A model generated the notes under the pieces. It did not search any database. It was not told the DNA's origin and was given only the letters and a program-made list of their open reading frames with translations. Below, in pieces: positions 37,623 through 47,251 of a stretch of 64,000 nt of DNA. Made by a program: the position numbers and the translations under genes. Position 1 is the first letter of the stretch. Every line of letters starts with the position of its first letter. The DNA lies in NCBI GenBank assembly GCA_006538405.1, contig BJKQ01000006.1, positions 705,001 to 769,000 of the forward strand, read 5' to 3'. Origin of the DNA: Hansfordia pulvinata (lineage: Eukaryota; Ascomycota; Sordariomycetes; Xylariales).

Positions 37623-38747
37623 GGTGATAGCCTGACGCCACCAGCTGGCGATCATCTGTTGGTGATTGTGCTGTTCGGCGCCCAAGCGGGAGACGAGGAG
37701 TCTGGCTGGAGAGGGCTGCCCAGGGGAAGGAGGAAAGGAGCGGCGATGGGCGGCCGGAAGGTTGGGTGTAGTCGCAAGGTGGCAGGCTGGATTGGCAAAG
37801 GTGGCTCAGGTCCCACTTGGATGAAAACCGGAATCTCAGAGCGTAGGACGGGGAGGCGAGACGCAGCAGCCGAGGCGGTGATTGGCGACTCGAGCTAGAC
37901 GCGGGAACTGGGAGAAACGGTGGACCAGCGGACAGTCGTGTGATAGTGACGGACGGATCGGTCGAGTCGGGGGGGTCCACGGAGCGAGAGACGGTCAGCT
38001 AATGAGAGGCCCTATCAGGAAGGCAGATCATGCAGCAATGCTTCTCGTGCTTGGATGTCTGGTCTAAGCTTCAACTTGGAAATGCTGGATGGCGGATGGC
38101 TTGCTTGCCCGATGAGCATGACGAGCGGACCGGCGGCGAATCACGGACGGCCAGGCCCGCGAGTGGGACGCGCTGCCGATGCTGAAAGGCCCAGGGCGTG
38201 GCCGAGTCCACGGGGCGTAGATCTACTGGGCTGGGGTCGGTCAGTGCTTGCAGCCGCGGCTCGAGCATGTGCAGCCGTGCAGTGTCCAGCAGCTGGTGGG
38301 TCACGCACGTGTCTGGTACCAGCATGTACTTGCTGTTTGAGACTGGATATGAGTATACTAGTAGGTACGAGTGAGGAGCGTCACCGGTTATATGCATACG
38401 AATATCCATGGTAGAGACATACAGCCAGAGACCATCGCCACGGTTTAAATCATAATGGAATCTCACCCCCACCAAAACAGCTAGAGCGGCATTGAGTGAT
38501 TGGGATGCCAGTCCCAGCTTGCGTGGGTCCGCCGAGGGCGTTTGTTTACTTTGGCCCTCCAAGCTAGACGCCAACCCACTCCAACCCGACCGCGCATCCC
38601 TCCCGGCTTCATTCGCGTCATCTGAAGCCATCCTCGACTTTCCCCTCGCCTCTCCCCTCCGCTCCTCTCACTACGCCAATTGAATTACTTGCTACCTCAT
38701 ATCCACTCAAGACTTTCATCCTCCTGCCCCCGCCTCGACTCTCATTC
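37623..38747. promoter_or_regulatory. Divergent promoter region between MSP1 and CSM1
   Basis: No gene seen. It carries GTA words at 38,350-38,372 and C/T-rich leader-like sequence from about 38,560 to the CSM1 start. On the MSP1 side, sequence to about 37,980 is leader-like on the minus strand. Confidence 0.5.
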
Positions 38748-40419
38748 ATGCCCTCGGCAAGGACTAACGCGCTCCTGGGTCTGGTCGAGTCCGACGACGA
38801 GGATCTCGACCACCTTCCCCAGCGACCCGCAACGACCGCCATGCCTGCGGCCAAAAGAGGTCGCCCTTCTGCCACAACGAAGTCCCAAGCTTCGACCGCT
38901 GCCGAGCCCGCCCGCAAGGCCCTCGGCGCCAAATCAGCAAACATGCCCGAGAAGCCCGCCCCCGCTGCAAAGGGGAGGAAGCGCGCCGCCGTCGACGAAG
39001 CGCCTCGCGATGAGAATGTCGCGCCCGCAAAGCCCAAGCCTCGGGGTCGCCCTCGAGCTAAGGCCCCGAAACTCGCCGACCCTGAACCGGAGCCCGAGCC
39101 CGAGGCTGCGGAGGAGGACGAGCTCGATGAACAGCCCGAGGTGACCGCAGTGCCTCCACCCCAGCCGGCAAGAAGAGGCCGCAAACCACAAGCGAAAGTG
39201 TCGGTCATGCACGACGACAACGACGCCTTCGAGCCCGCGGAGCCCCTTCAGCTTGAGGCGGAGTTTGATGACGACGACGACGACGACGAACCACTTGACG
39301 TACCACCCACTCGTGGCGCTTCGCGCGCGCCGGCGCAGCGAACCAACCAGCGCGATGCCGCCTACACGAAAAGACCGGCAGCCACGGCCGATTCGGAACA
39401 TGGGGACCCATCTCTGCGGAGGCGCATCACGGAGCTGACGCGCAACTATGAAAGCCTCGAGGCCATGTATCGGGAATTGCGCGACGTTGGCATCAAGGAA
39501 GCTGAGCGCAACTTTGATCAGCTGAAGAAGCAGTCGCAAGAGAAGGCAAACAGTGAGTTGCTGTCCAAGAACCCCTCTCAACCTCTCAGCCAGTCCATAT
39601 TGGCCTGATAGTCGCGTAATTGCTAACCCGCGCATGATAGCCTCCGCCGAATTGATCAAAACGTTGAAGGCGCAGCTCGCCGACCAGACTAAGGAGGCCA
39701 AAGTGGCTGAGCGCCTAAAGAGGGAGCTCAAGGCAAGCCAAGACCAGGTGGAGTCACTCGAGGGCGAATTGAGCGAGGTTACAGGCTCCCTCAAGACAGC
39801 CAAGGCGGAGATCAAGACGCTCAACACCAAGCTGGCAGCCTCAAGATCTGCCGAGGCTGCCGCCGCAAAGGTGCCAGGCAGCGCGATGAAGGGCCCGGGC
39901 GGCGGGCCCGTCAGCAAGTCCCATCTCGCGAACGCCGAGGCGTCAGTCCAGGCTGCCCAGCTCAGGGAGGATCTCTATGGCGACTTCACCGGTCTCCTCG
40001 TGCGCAGCGTCAAGCGCGAGCGCTCCAACGACGAAGAGCTGTACGACGTGCATGACTGCATCCAGACCGGCAGAGACAACAGTAAGTATCCCATACTCTC
40101 TCTCTCCCCCCTCCTTGCTCAACCCGCGGGATTTCTGTCTCTGCTTCCGACTACCCCACGGAAAGCCTGCAACGTGTACTAACGCGGCCTGCCAGCCCTC
40201 CACTTCAAGCTCCTGATCAGTGTCGACGAGAGCGGCGCCTCCGACGATCCCGACGACGTACAATTCCTCTACCAGCCCCAGCTGGACAAGAAGCGTGACG
40301 CCGACCTCATCGACCTGCTGCCCGACTACCTGACCGAGGAGATCACGTTCCCGCGCCGCCAGGCCGCCAAGTTCTACTCGCGCGTCCTGCGGTGCCTTAA
40401 TGAGAGGGTCGATGGGTGA
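38748..40419 (+). CDS. CSM1: Monopolin complex subunit Csm1/Pcs1
   Basis: Exons 38748..39552, 39641..40081 and 40196..40419 give 489 residues; introns of 88 and 114 nt have GTGAGT/GTAAGT donors and CTAAC-type branch sites. The N-terminal 220 residues are basic and acidic patches with three AT-hook-like motifs (RGRP at 37-40 and 99-102, RRGRKP at 142-147) and a long Asp run near 180. Residues about 224-345 are a coiled coil. The C-terminal globular domain (LHFKLLISVDESG...FLYQPQLD...FPRRQAAKFYSRVL) matches the Csm1/Pcs1 kinetochore-binding domain. In yeasts the complex crosslinks kinetochore components, in meiosis I in budding yeast and against merotely in fission yeast, and also acts in rDNA silencing. 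The AT-hooks suggest direct DNA binding, which is an inference. It is convergent with the questin-oxidase-like gene. Confidence 0.9.
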
Positions 40420-41383
40420 GCGAGCAGGCAGCGATAGCAATGGGCTCCGCAGCCGCCGTGCCCCGATGCCGCTCCCACCACCTCGTCCGCCTGCCTGCCT
40501 GCCGCCGCCCGTTCAAAATCAAATGATACCCCCATGTCTCTTGCCTCTTTGCTTTCTTGTCTACTGTTAGGTCTAGCTGTATATACCAATCTTCATCTTC
40601 AAATGCCACGCTTTTATGCTTCACGCTTCTCAGCACAGGGATACCAGTTACGGGACCAATGTTGGTATCCCGGATGCGCACGTTCTGGAACCTCAGTGCG
40701 GCGGCCCGGAAATTTTGTTTACTTTGCCGCTTGTCTGAAGACAGCTCACTGAATAAGGATGCGAGAGGGGCCTCGATTTTGCTTCCCATCTGTTCATTGG
40801 AAGGAGTTATACGCATGGTACCCCTTTGCCAATTTTCGCCCCTAAGAGTTATCCTTTCCCCTCCTTTCACAACCGTATCGTAGCGGCTAGTCCAATTTCG
40901 ATACCAAAACTCATAGCTGTGAAACAGCATTGTCCCACATCTGGCGATCTGGCGCGGCTGGCGCGCCTGCACTGTAGTGAGCGGAAGATGGTCATGCGTT
41001 CGCATCGCCGGGCGACCGATGAAGTAGCGGGTTGACCCGCGGCCGAGATTTCCAAGGGCCGTGTGTATGCCGAGCAAGGCAGGTCTCATCCAAAAGCGCG
41101 GCCCCAACTGCGGACGCCATGTATATCCTGAGTGGGCAGCCTGGTCGCCGTCTCGAAGACGTAGCCAGGACCGGATTGGGCTGGTGTATGACCCAGGACT
41201 GGACCTCGGGGCGCTGATGACTCAAGTCTCTTCCGAGCTCATCTTGTCGCACATGGCTTGCAACCTCGTAAGGGAAGTCCCGACTGTTCCAACAAGGCAT
41301 CACGGCAGCGTGGTCCAAACCAATGCAATTTTGCGCAAAGTGACATTCGTAACATCAAGCAAGTCCCGTGTGCCTCGTTGGGC
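40420..41383. other. Convergent 3' region between CSM1 and the questin-oxidase-like gene
   Basis: No supported gene. A 236-codon minus frame (40,397-41,107) lies antisense to the CSM1 3' end. Its composition is less skewed than most chance frames, but it has no recognised motif and overlaps CSM1 coding sequence, so I treat it as chance. Confidence 0.45.
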
Positions 41384-41514
41384 CTACGAGAAGGCCCAGC
41401 CGTGAAAGTCGTCGACGAAGCGCACTGCGAAATGGAGGTATGTCTCGTCCACGTCGCCCCAGGTCCTAGCAGCCTCTCGCAAGGCGCGGACAGCTAGAGA
41501 AACTCGGTCAGTAG

Positions 41515-41546
<32 letters not shown>

Positions 41547-42921
41547 CGTTCGCTCGATCCCGAAAGAGGGAGGGGAGGGGGGAGGAGGAGGAGGAGGAGC
41601 GCAGGGGGGCCGTGACCGCCACGACCGAAAGCAAAAACTCACCCTTGATGAAGTGCGCATCGGTGGCGTAGGGGCCGTTGAGCGCGCGGTCCTCGACGTA
41701 GCTCCAGGCCTTGGAGCCATCGCCCCGGGGGACGTACTCGCGCCGGACGGGCGGGCACAGCTGGGCCATGTAGACGGCGACGACGAGCAGCCACCACTGG
41801 CGGACGAGGGGCAGGCGCAGGCGCGGCGGCACGACGGGCAGCAGGACGCGGACGGCGTGGCTGGTGGTCAGCAGGTGAACGGTGAAGAAGTTGTACGAGT
41901 GCGCGCCGGGCGGCACGGTGGCGACGAGGAGGTCGGCGGCGGCCTGCTGCGACGCGCGGAAGGCGGCGAGCGGGGACGACGGGTGGTCGCCCTCGCCCGC
42001 GCCCGCGACGTCCCACGCGTTCCAGTACTCGAGCACCAGGTCCTCGTGCCGCTCGAACAGGGCGTCGAAGTTGGCGAAGCCGGGCTGGGGGAACAGCGAC
42101 CGGAGTCGCGGGTCGGCAGCCATGCGGTCGAGCAGGTCGCGGGGCGACGAGGACCGCGGGCTGCCGGGGCCTGGCGGCCGCGTGTACGACGGGTCGTCCG
42201 TGTACTTGTGCAGGAAGTCGTACTGGACGCTGGTCAGGGCGAGCGCCTCCATCGCCACCTCGCGATTGTCCATCTCGTAGGCATAGCCCAGGTGGATCAG
42301 GGGGTGGCCGACTGGGAGGAGCTGTCTGTCAGTATCGCATCACGTGTGCCACATGAGGGAAGGGTAAAGTAGGTAGGTAGGCGACAAGAGAGGGGGGGGG
42401 GGGGGGGGGGGGGGCGGACTGACGGCCACCGATCAGGCTGCTGATGAGGGGCTCTTCGCCACGATACATGAACTCGTCGACGACTTTCTTCCAGTCGTAG
42501 CCGTGGTGCATGACAAGGGCATCCTCGTAGAAGTCGAGGAAGGCGCGCTGGTAGTGCTTGTCGCCGAGAAAGGCACGCCAGTCGTTCTCGTGGAGCTCGG
42601 CCGGGGACGGAGTCCACGGGTCGAGGTCGGCCGAGCCGGCCTCGTAGACGCGGTGGAGCTGCTTGTCGTCGGCGCCGAGCAGGTAGGCCGAGGACAGGGC
42701 GTGGGCGACGTGGTTGTCGTAGCGCAGGTTGTTGTAGAGGAGGCTGTGGTTGACGTGGTTGGCGCGCAGCAGGTGCTTGAGGGTCCGGGGCCGCTTCTCG
42801 GGGCCGTCTCGACGTTGTGCACCTCGGCCGGGGCGAGGCTGTCGAGGTCGCCGTTGCGGGTGCCCGGAGCGGAGCCGACCAGCCGGTTGACCAGGGGCAC
42901 GTAGGAAAGCATGGAGGCCAT
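41384..42921 (-). CDS. Questin-oxidase-like (Baeyer-Villiger type) enzyme, with an apparent 1-nt frameshift
   Basis: Exons 42921..42424, 42311..41643 and 41493..41384 give about 425 residues once one base is restored. Introns are 42312-42423 (GTCAGT...CCCAG) and 41494-41642 (GTGAGT...CTCTAG). Joining them gives LIGG-LGHPLIHLGYAYEM and FIK-AVRALREAARTWGD, the normal order for the questin oxidase/AflY family (DUF4243). Known members carry out NADPH-dependent, cofactor-free Baeyer-Villiger-type ring cleavage of anthraquinones; many others lie outside pigment clusters, and no cluster is visible here, so the substrate is unknown. The frame changes at 42800-42803: upstream ...HNVETA, downstream EKRPRTLKHLLRANHVN; one missing C in the CCCC run (sense) explains it. 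Intron 1 contains a 23-nt C run and intron 2 a 30-nt A run on the sense strand. Confidence 0.87.
41517..41546. repeat. T homopolymer, 30 nt, inside an intron
   Basis: Uninterrupted T run within intron 2 of the questin-oxidase-like gene. On the gene's sense strand it is poly(A), lying just before the branch-site CTGAC and the CTAG acceptor. Confidence 0.9.
42392..42414. repeat. G homopolymer, 23 nt, inside an intron
   Basis: Lies in intron 1 of the questin-oxidase-like gene, 9 nt after the 5' splice site; on the sense strand it is a C run. Confidence 0.9.
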
Positions 42922-43491
42922 GGTGTCTACCTACCTTACATGGGTATGTGTGTAGGCTGAGGCGGATGAGGCGATGCAGGCGCGGCGCCGCGATGGTTGA
43001 CCGCGGCCGGAGCCGATACGAGTACCCGGCTTTATGACGTGAACCCCGTACGTTGGGGTGTTGAGGCGTCGCGGGGGTTCGTCCAGTGGGTCAGGGTCCA
43101 GCCAGCGATCGTCCGAGGCGCTGGAGGTTCCGGACTGTAGCCCCTGTGACCCTGTAGACTCCACTAACACCTGCTCCAGGCCAGCGCTCGATACATCAGG
43201 TGCCCTAGTATGTACTTGGTGTGTGAAGGTTCATGCAGGTGGGCTATGAATGCAACCAAAACGATAATGCAACAAAGCAGTACTGCTGACAGAACGGTCG
43301 TTTGACGTCATCCCCAAGCTACGAGTACCTAACTCGTACATACCAGCTGAAGCACTGCGCAAAGTACCGTACCCGTGTAGATGCATATCCATGGTGCGGC
43401 TTGCCATCGCGTCAAGCGCTGAACGTGTGCACCGCGTCGGCGCTGACGCCCTCCCATCCCGTCTCGCCCTCCGCCGCGTCCCGCGTCCGCA
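42922..43491. promoter_or_regulatory. Divergent promoter between the questin-oxidase-like and IPA1/UBE3D genes
   Basis: A 570-bp region between two start codons. It holds GTA words near 43,018 (ATACGAGTACC) and 43,319-43,345 (CTACGAGTACC and ACTCGTAC). No small gene was found in it. Confidence 0.5.
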
Positions 43492-45201
43492 ATGACGGCA
43501 ACACACCAAATCCTCGTCTACGCGGAGCTTCTATCGCAGATCCGCCAGGTCTCGGTCGCCTGCACCCTCCCTTCCCCCGCCAACGCCAGCACCAAGGCCA
43601 CGCTGTCCGCGGACGGCGAGACCCTGGCCGTCACTCACGATGGCGAGAAGCGGACCACGCGCCTGCCCGCCCGCGTCAGGGCGCCCGCAGAGCTTCCCAC
43701 GCCCACGCAGAGCCAGCCCGCGCTCCCCACCGGCGCCGGCGGTCTATCCTGGAGGCTGCCCCTCGCCTCGGCCCATGGAGGGGCGCCGCTCAGGCCGGCC
43801 GTCGAGGCGCAGAGCATCCCTGGTCCGCCGTGGACCTGACGCCCGGCTCGCCCGTCCGCTGCAGACACTGCGAGGCCGAGCTTGTCCAGCGAGGCCGGCT
43901 GCCGGTCTGGAAGGACCTCCCAGCGAGAACTGGGCGGAGATGATGGAGTTCTGGCACTGCCACAAGCCCCACGACCACGGGCACGCCGACGACGAGGGTC
44001 TGGCCTCGAAAGGGTACGGCGCCAACTCCAAGATCTCGGCCCAGGCCCGCACGGGCTTTGTCGACCTGACCTCTTTTCTGATATCCGAGTCGGACATTGT
44101 CCCGTCTTCCGTGAGTCGCATTCTTCTTCCTCCCCTTCTCGATTTACGTGCATTTTCATCTCTGTCGACACCAAGCGGCCGAACGACCGCAGCTGTAAGC
44201 GGCCTGCTCTCTGTACATGTAGCTACCGGGTGTATAGAAGGTGGCCGGGCTAGAAGCGTCCAGTTTCCCCCCTCAGTGGCGTGGTCACCGATACTCACAC
44301 CCAAGATTGATACTCCCAAAATCCCCGTCAAGCGCCGAGCGGCCGAACCCTCCTGTGATGGGTTCGGTTCTTGGCGCTGGGGAAAGGGCCTTGGCTTTCA
44401 CCAGGAGGTTCCTTGGACGTGGAATCCTCTCGATTTCAGCTCTAGGCACAAGACGCGGGCTTTGCTTTCTCTCCATAGAATCTTCTCCTAGGAGTTGAAG
44501 CAGAAGATCAGTCAATATACTGATGATGGCTTTCACCGCAGCTCTCTTCCCACCCCAACGAGACCCCGGGTAGGAGTGATGACTTGTGCAAGGAGCTCAG
44601 GGAGCTGAGGGTAGACGGCACGCTGGCGCACTGCGCCAAGTGCACGCGCTCCGTGGGCGTGTGGGGCGACGAAGCATCTTCCGTCTCGCTTTTCAAGTGG
44701 CAAGTCTACGTGGAAGCTGCCGTCGGCGGCACGGCCACTGTCCGGCCCAGCCTTTCGCACTGCGTCAGCTCCATGCTGCAAGCGACCATGGCGCGGTCGG
44801 GGTGCTCCAAGACGGTCCTCGTGCCGCTGGAGGCGCGGCGCCCGTCAGAGGCAGGGCAGCAGGCGTCCGACAGACAGGCGCGAGAGCAGGCGCCGGGGCT
44901 CCTCAACATCTGGGTGTTCAACAGCAACATCGCCTTCTCGTCGACGGCGGAGCCGCGGTCGCCCCGGCCCGCGGTCAAGGTGCTCTACCGCACCATCGGC
45001 CGCGCGGAGGCGGACCGGGCGCTGGACTCGATGACCTCGGACCTGCAGGACATCGCGCTGCCGGCGGGCACGATCCGCGACGTCGCGGGGCTCCTGGAGG
45101 CCAGCACAGGCCTCATCCCGGCCGGGGACCGCGTCTTCCAGGGCTGGACGGCGGGCCTGCTGGAGAAGTGGGAAGCGCCGCCGGAGGGGCGGCGAGGTTG
45201 A
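43492..45201 (+). CDS. IPA1: HECT-like E2-binding protein (UBE3D / yeast Ipa1), with two apparent 1-nt frameshifts
   Basis: Exon 1 is 43492..44110 and exon 2 44542..45201, with a 431-nt intron (GTGAGT; ACTGATGATGG; CACCGCAG). About 426 residues after correction. Family hallmarks are CRHCEAEL, the strongly conserved WKDLPSENWAEMMEFWHCHKPH block (about residues 138-160) and a second Cys pair CAKC in exon 2; these may bind zinc. The C-terminal half (LLNIWVFNSNIAFSST, VKVLYRTI) is also typical. Human UBE3D binds E2 enzymes; the yeast relative Ipa1 is needed for mRNA 3'-end processing. Exon 1 uses three frames: the first change lies between about 43,770 and 43,812 (then EHPWSAVDLTPG), the second at the CCC at 43919-43921 (LP|SENW). 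Each needs one extra base. The long intron carries a TACATGTA word. Splice junction IVPSS|LSSHPNE keeps the frame. Confidence 0.87.
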
Positions 45202-46197
45202 CTGCGGCGTGCTGACTTGCGCTCAATCTGGGGATTTGCACGCACGATGCAACAGTTCCATACAAGTCCGACACGGAAGCGCTGTAGGGCGGCACGGGCG
45301 GGCCAAGCACGGCGACCGCTCAAACCCCCGGTGCCGCACTGTGGCCGCGCCGCAGCGCTATCCTCGGGCTCGCCGTGGCTATGATGCCTGCCTGATAGAC
45401 GGGCGAGCTGGATCACGGTCGCCCACCACGAAAACGGACGGGCATGGGGCCGTCTGAACCTGGCTCTCTTGAATCGACGATGTCCCCCACCTCGCCTCCG
45501 GGCGGCAAACTGGGCGGCGTGCGGTGCAGAGCGCGCTGAGGATGGAGGAGTGGCAAAGCACGCAGGAGGATCCGGCGCAGCCGCACTGTCCGTGATCTGT
45601 CATCCCGCTTAGGTAGACCGAACCCGAGTTTGCAGTTTCGCCACCACCGTTCAAAATCGCCACTACCGTTCAGAATCGCCCCCTTCCCCCATAAGCGAGC
45701 AGGCGAGCGAGGCGAGCGAGGCCCACGGCACGTATCATCTTCTGTCAGCAGCATCGCCCCCGTTCGCTTGCAGGTCCGTCTAAGGGCCGCCTTGGTCAGT
45801 GATTCTTTCTCATAGATTACAGTACAGCTCCGGTCTTTACGTGCAGGGTGGTATACAGTACAGGGCTTTTTGAAAAAAAAAAAAAAAGAAGAAAAAAGAA
45901 CGAACAAAACAAACAAGGACAGAACAAAGATTAACTCGATTGTGGTAAAGCTATAAAATGTGCAGGTTCGAAATCAGGCCGCGGCAGCGAGGCCTCGTGG
46001 TTTGTATGTACTCTGTCCCCTTGCACCGGCAGATGAGCTCGGGCTTGCTTCACAGACCAACCAAGGATATAGAGACAGAAGAAGAGGGAAAGCGTCACAG
46101 ATTTTGAGCCGTGATGCTCTTCCGCCTCCGCTTCTTTTGCTTGCCCGCCTCCTCCCCCGTGTAGAGAGTGAGCGGACGAGGGGGAGTGGAGGGCGCT
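45202..46197. other. Convergent 3' region with A-rich tract
   Basis: No gene seen. It lies between the 3' ends of IPA1 and the secreted-protein gene. An A-rich tract at about 45,873-45,915 and a nearby CTATAAAATG lie where 3' UTRs are expected. A tRNA B-box-like word near 45,965 was rejected. Confidence 0.5.
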
Positions 46198-47251
46198 TCA
46201 GTACCACACGTACTTGGCCACGACGGTGTAGGTGTCGATGGAGAAGCCGGCGCCGTTCATCTGGCCGAAGACGGCGACCTCCTTGACCTTGGCGAGGTCG
46301 CTGTTCTCGGGCGCGAGCATCTCCTGGGCGACGCGGTTGCCCTTGACGAACGGCTCCCACGGGGTGGTATGCGGATACGCCTTCGCGGGCCCTTTCTCGG
46401 CGTTCCTCAACGCGGGGCGGCTCAGCTCCATCCCCTTCGTCTTCATGAGGTCCTTGGCCCGCTCGGCGCACGCCTCGCTGATGCTGCGCATCTCGGCGCC
46501 CACGTTCTCCGCCGACCTGTCTACGCACATCTCGCCGATGAACTGCGGCTTGAACTGGTAGTCGTCCAGCCGCTTGAGCTCGCCCACCACCGCGTCGATC
46601 CACATGATGTGGCCCCCAGGAGCTTCTCCGCCCGGTCCTTGGTGATGATGGCCCTTGCTTTCTTGGAAACCACTGCAGGCAGGCGCGTCACATCGCCGGT
46701 CAGCCCATCTTCTTTTTCCTTCTTACCCGTGTCCCGCGCCCGCGGAGGGATGGCGAGGAAGAGCGGGAAGAATAAGAAAGGATGGGGTGGGGGGGGGGGG
46801 GGGGGGGGGGGGGTTGCGGGCGCGAACAGCACAAGAAAAAAGAAGAAGAAAAAGACTTACGGAATCTCGCCATAACCTTGTCGCCATCGTTGGTGTCCGT
46901 CATGGTCCACTCCTCCATCTCGAGCTTGCTGCCAAAGTTGATTTTCGACATGAACTTCCCTTCCTTGCGTAGGTAGCTCGATAGTTTGGCCGGCATGTCT
47001 ACCTTCTTCCCCTTCTCGATCTTGAAGCCGAAGTTCTCGAGGTCCAGCTTCTCGTCCAACCTGCCCTTGTCCATCTTGACGTCCTCGTCAACGACGGGCC
47101 GCGGCGGCAACGGCGGCGCCGGCGCCCGGGCGCTGACGACATCTGCGCCGGCAGCGTCGGCCGGAACAACGGCGGCGGCAACACCGGCGAGGGCTGGGCC
47201 GAAGCCCAGCAGGCCGGCGACGAGCCCGGCGGCGATCCCGGTGAATTTCAT
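46198..47251 (-). CDS. Predicted secreted protein of unknown function, with an apparent 1-nt frameshift
   Basis: Exons 47251..46861 and 46672..46198 (intron 188 nt, GTAAGT...CTGCAG) give about 288 residues after one base is restored. A clear signal peptide covers residues 1-23 (MKFTGIAAGLVAGLLG, then ALAG), followed by an Ala/Pro-rich spacer and a Lys/Glu-rich body. The mature protein has only a few cysteines (one in EMCVD, one in EACAE) and no membrane segment. I do not recognise a domain. The frame changes at the CCCCC (plus) at 46613-46617: upstream KDRAEKLLG, downstream GHIMWIDAVVGELK; one missing G on the sense strand explains it, and the downstream frame then runs cleanly to the TGA at 46200-46198. 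The intron contains a 25-nt C run (sense). Secretion and lack of known domains leave an effector or a cell-wall role open. Confidence 0.75.
46789..46813. repeat. G homopolymer, 25 nt, inside an intron
   Basis: Lies in the intron of the secreted-protein gene; C run on the sense strand. The longest G/C homopolymer in the window. Confidence 0.9.

Noticed and set aside
40397..41107. 236-codon minus-strand frame with fairly normal composition
   Set aside because: It overlaps CSM1 coding sequence and two convergent 3' UTRs, has no recognised motif and lacks a promoter-like region.
45950..45985. tRNA B-box-like GGTTCGAAATC
   Set aside because: The flanking bases cannot form a T-stem and no A-box lies upstream.
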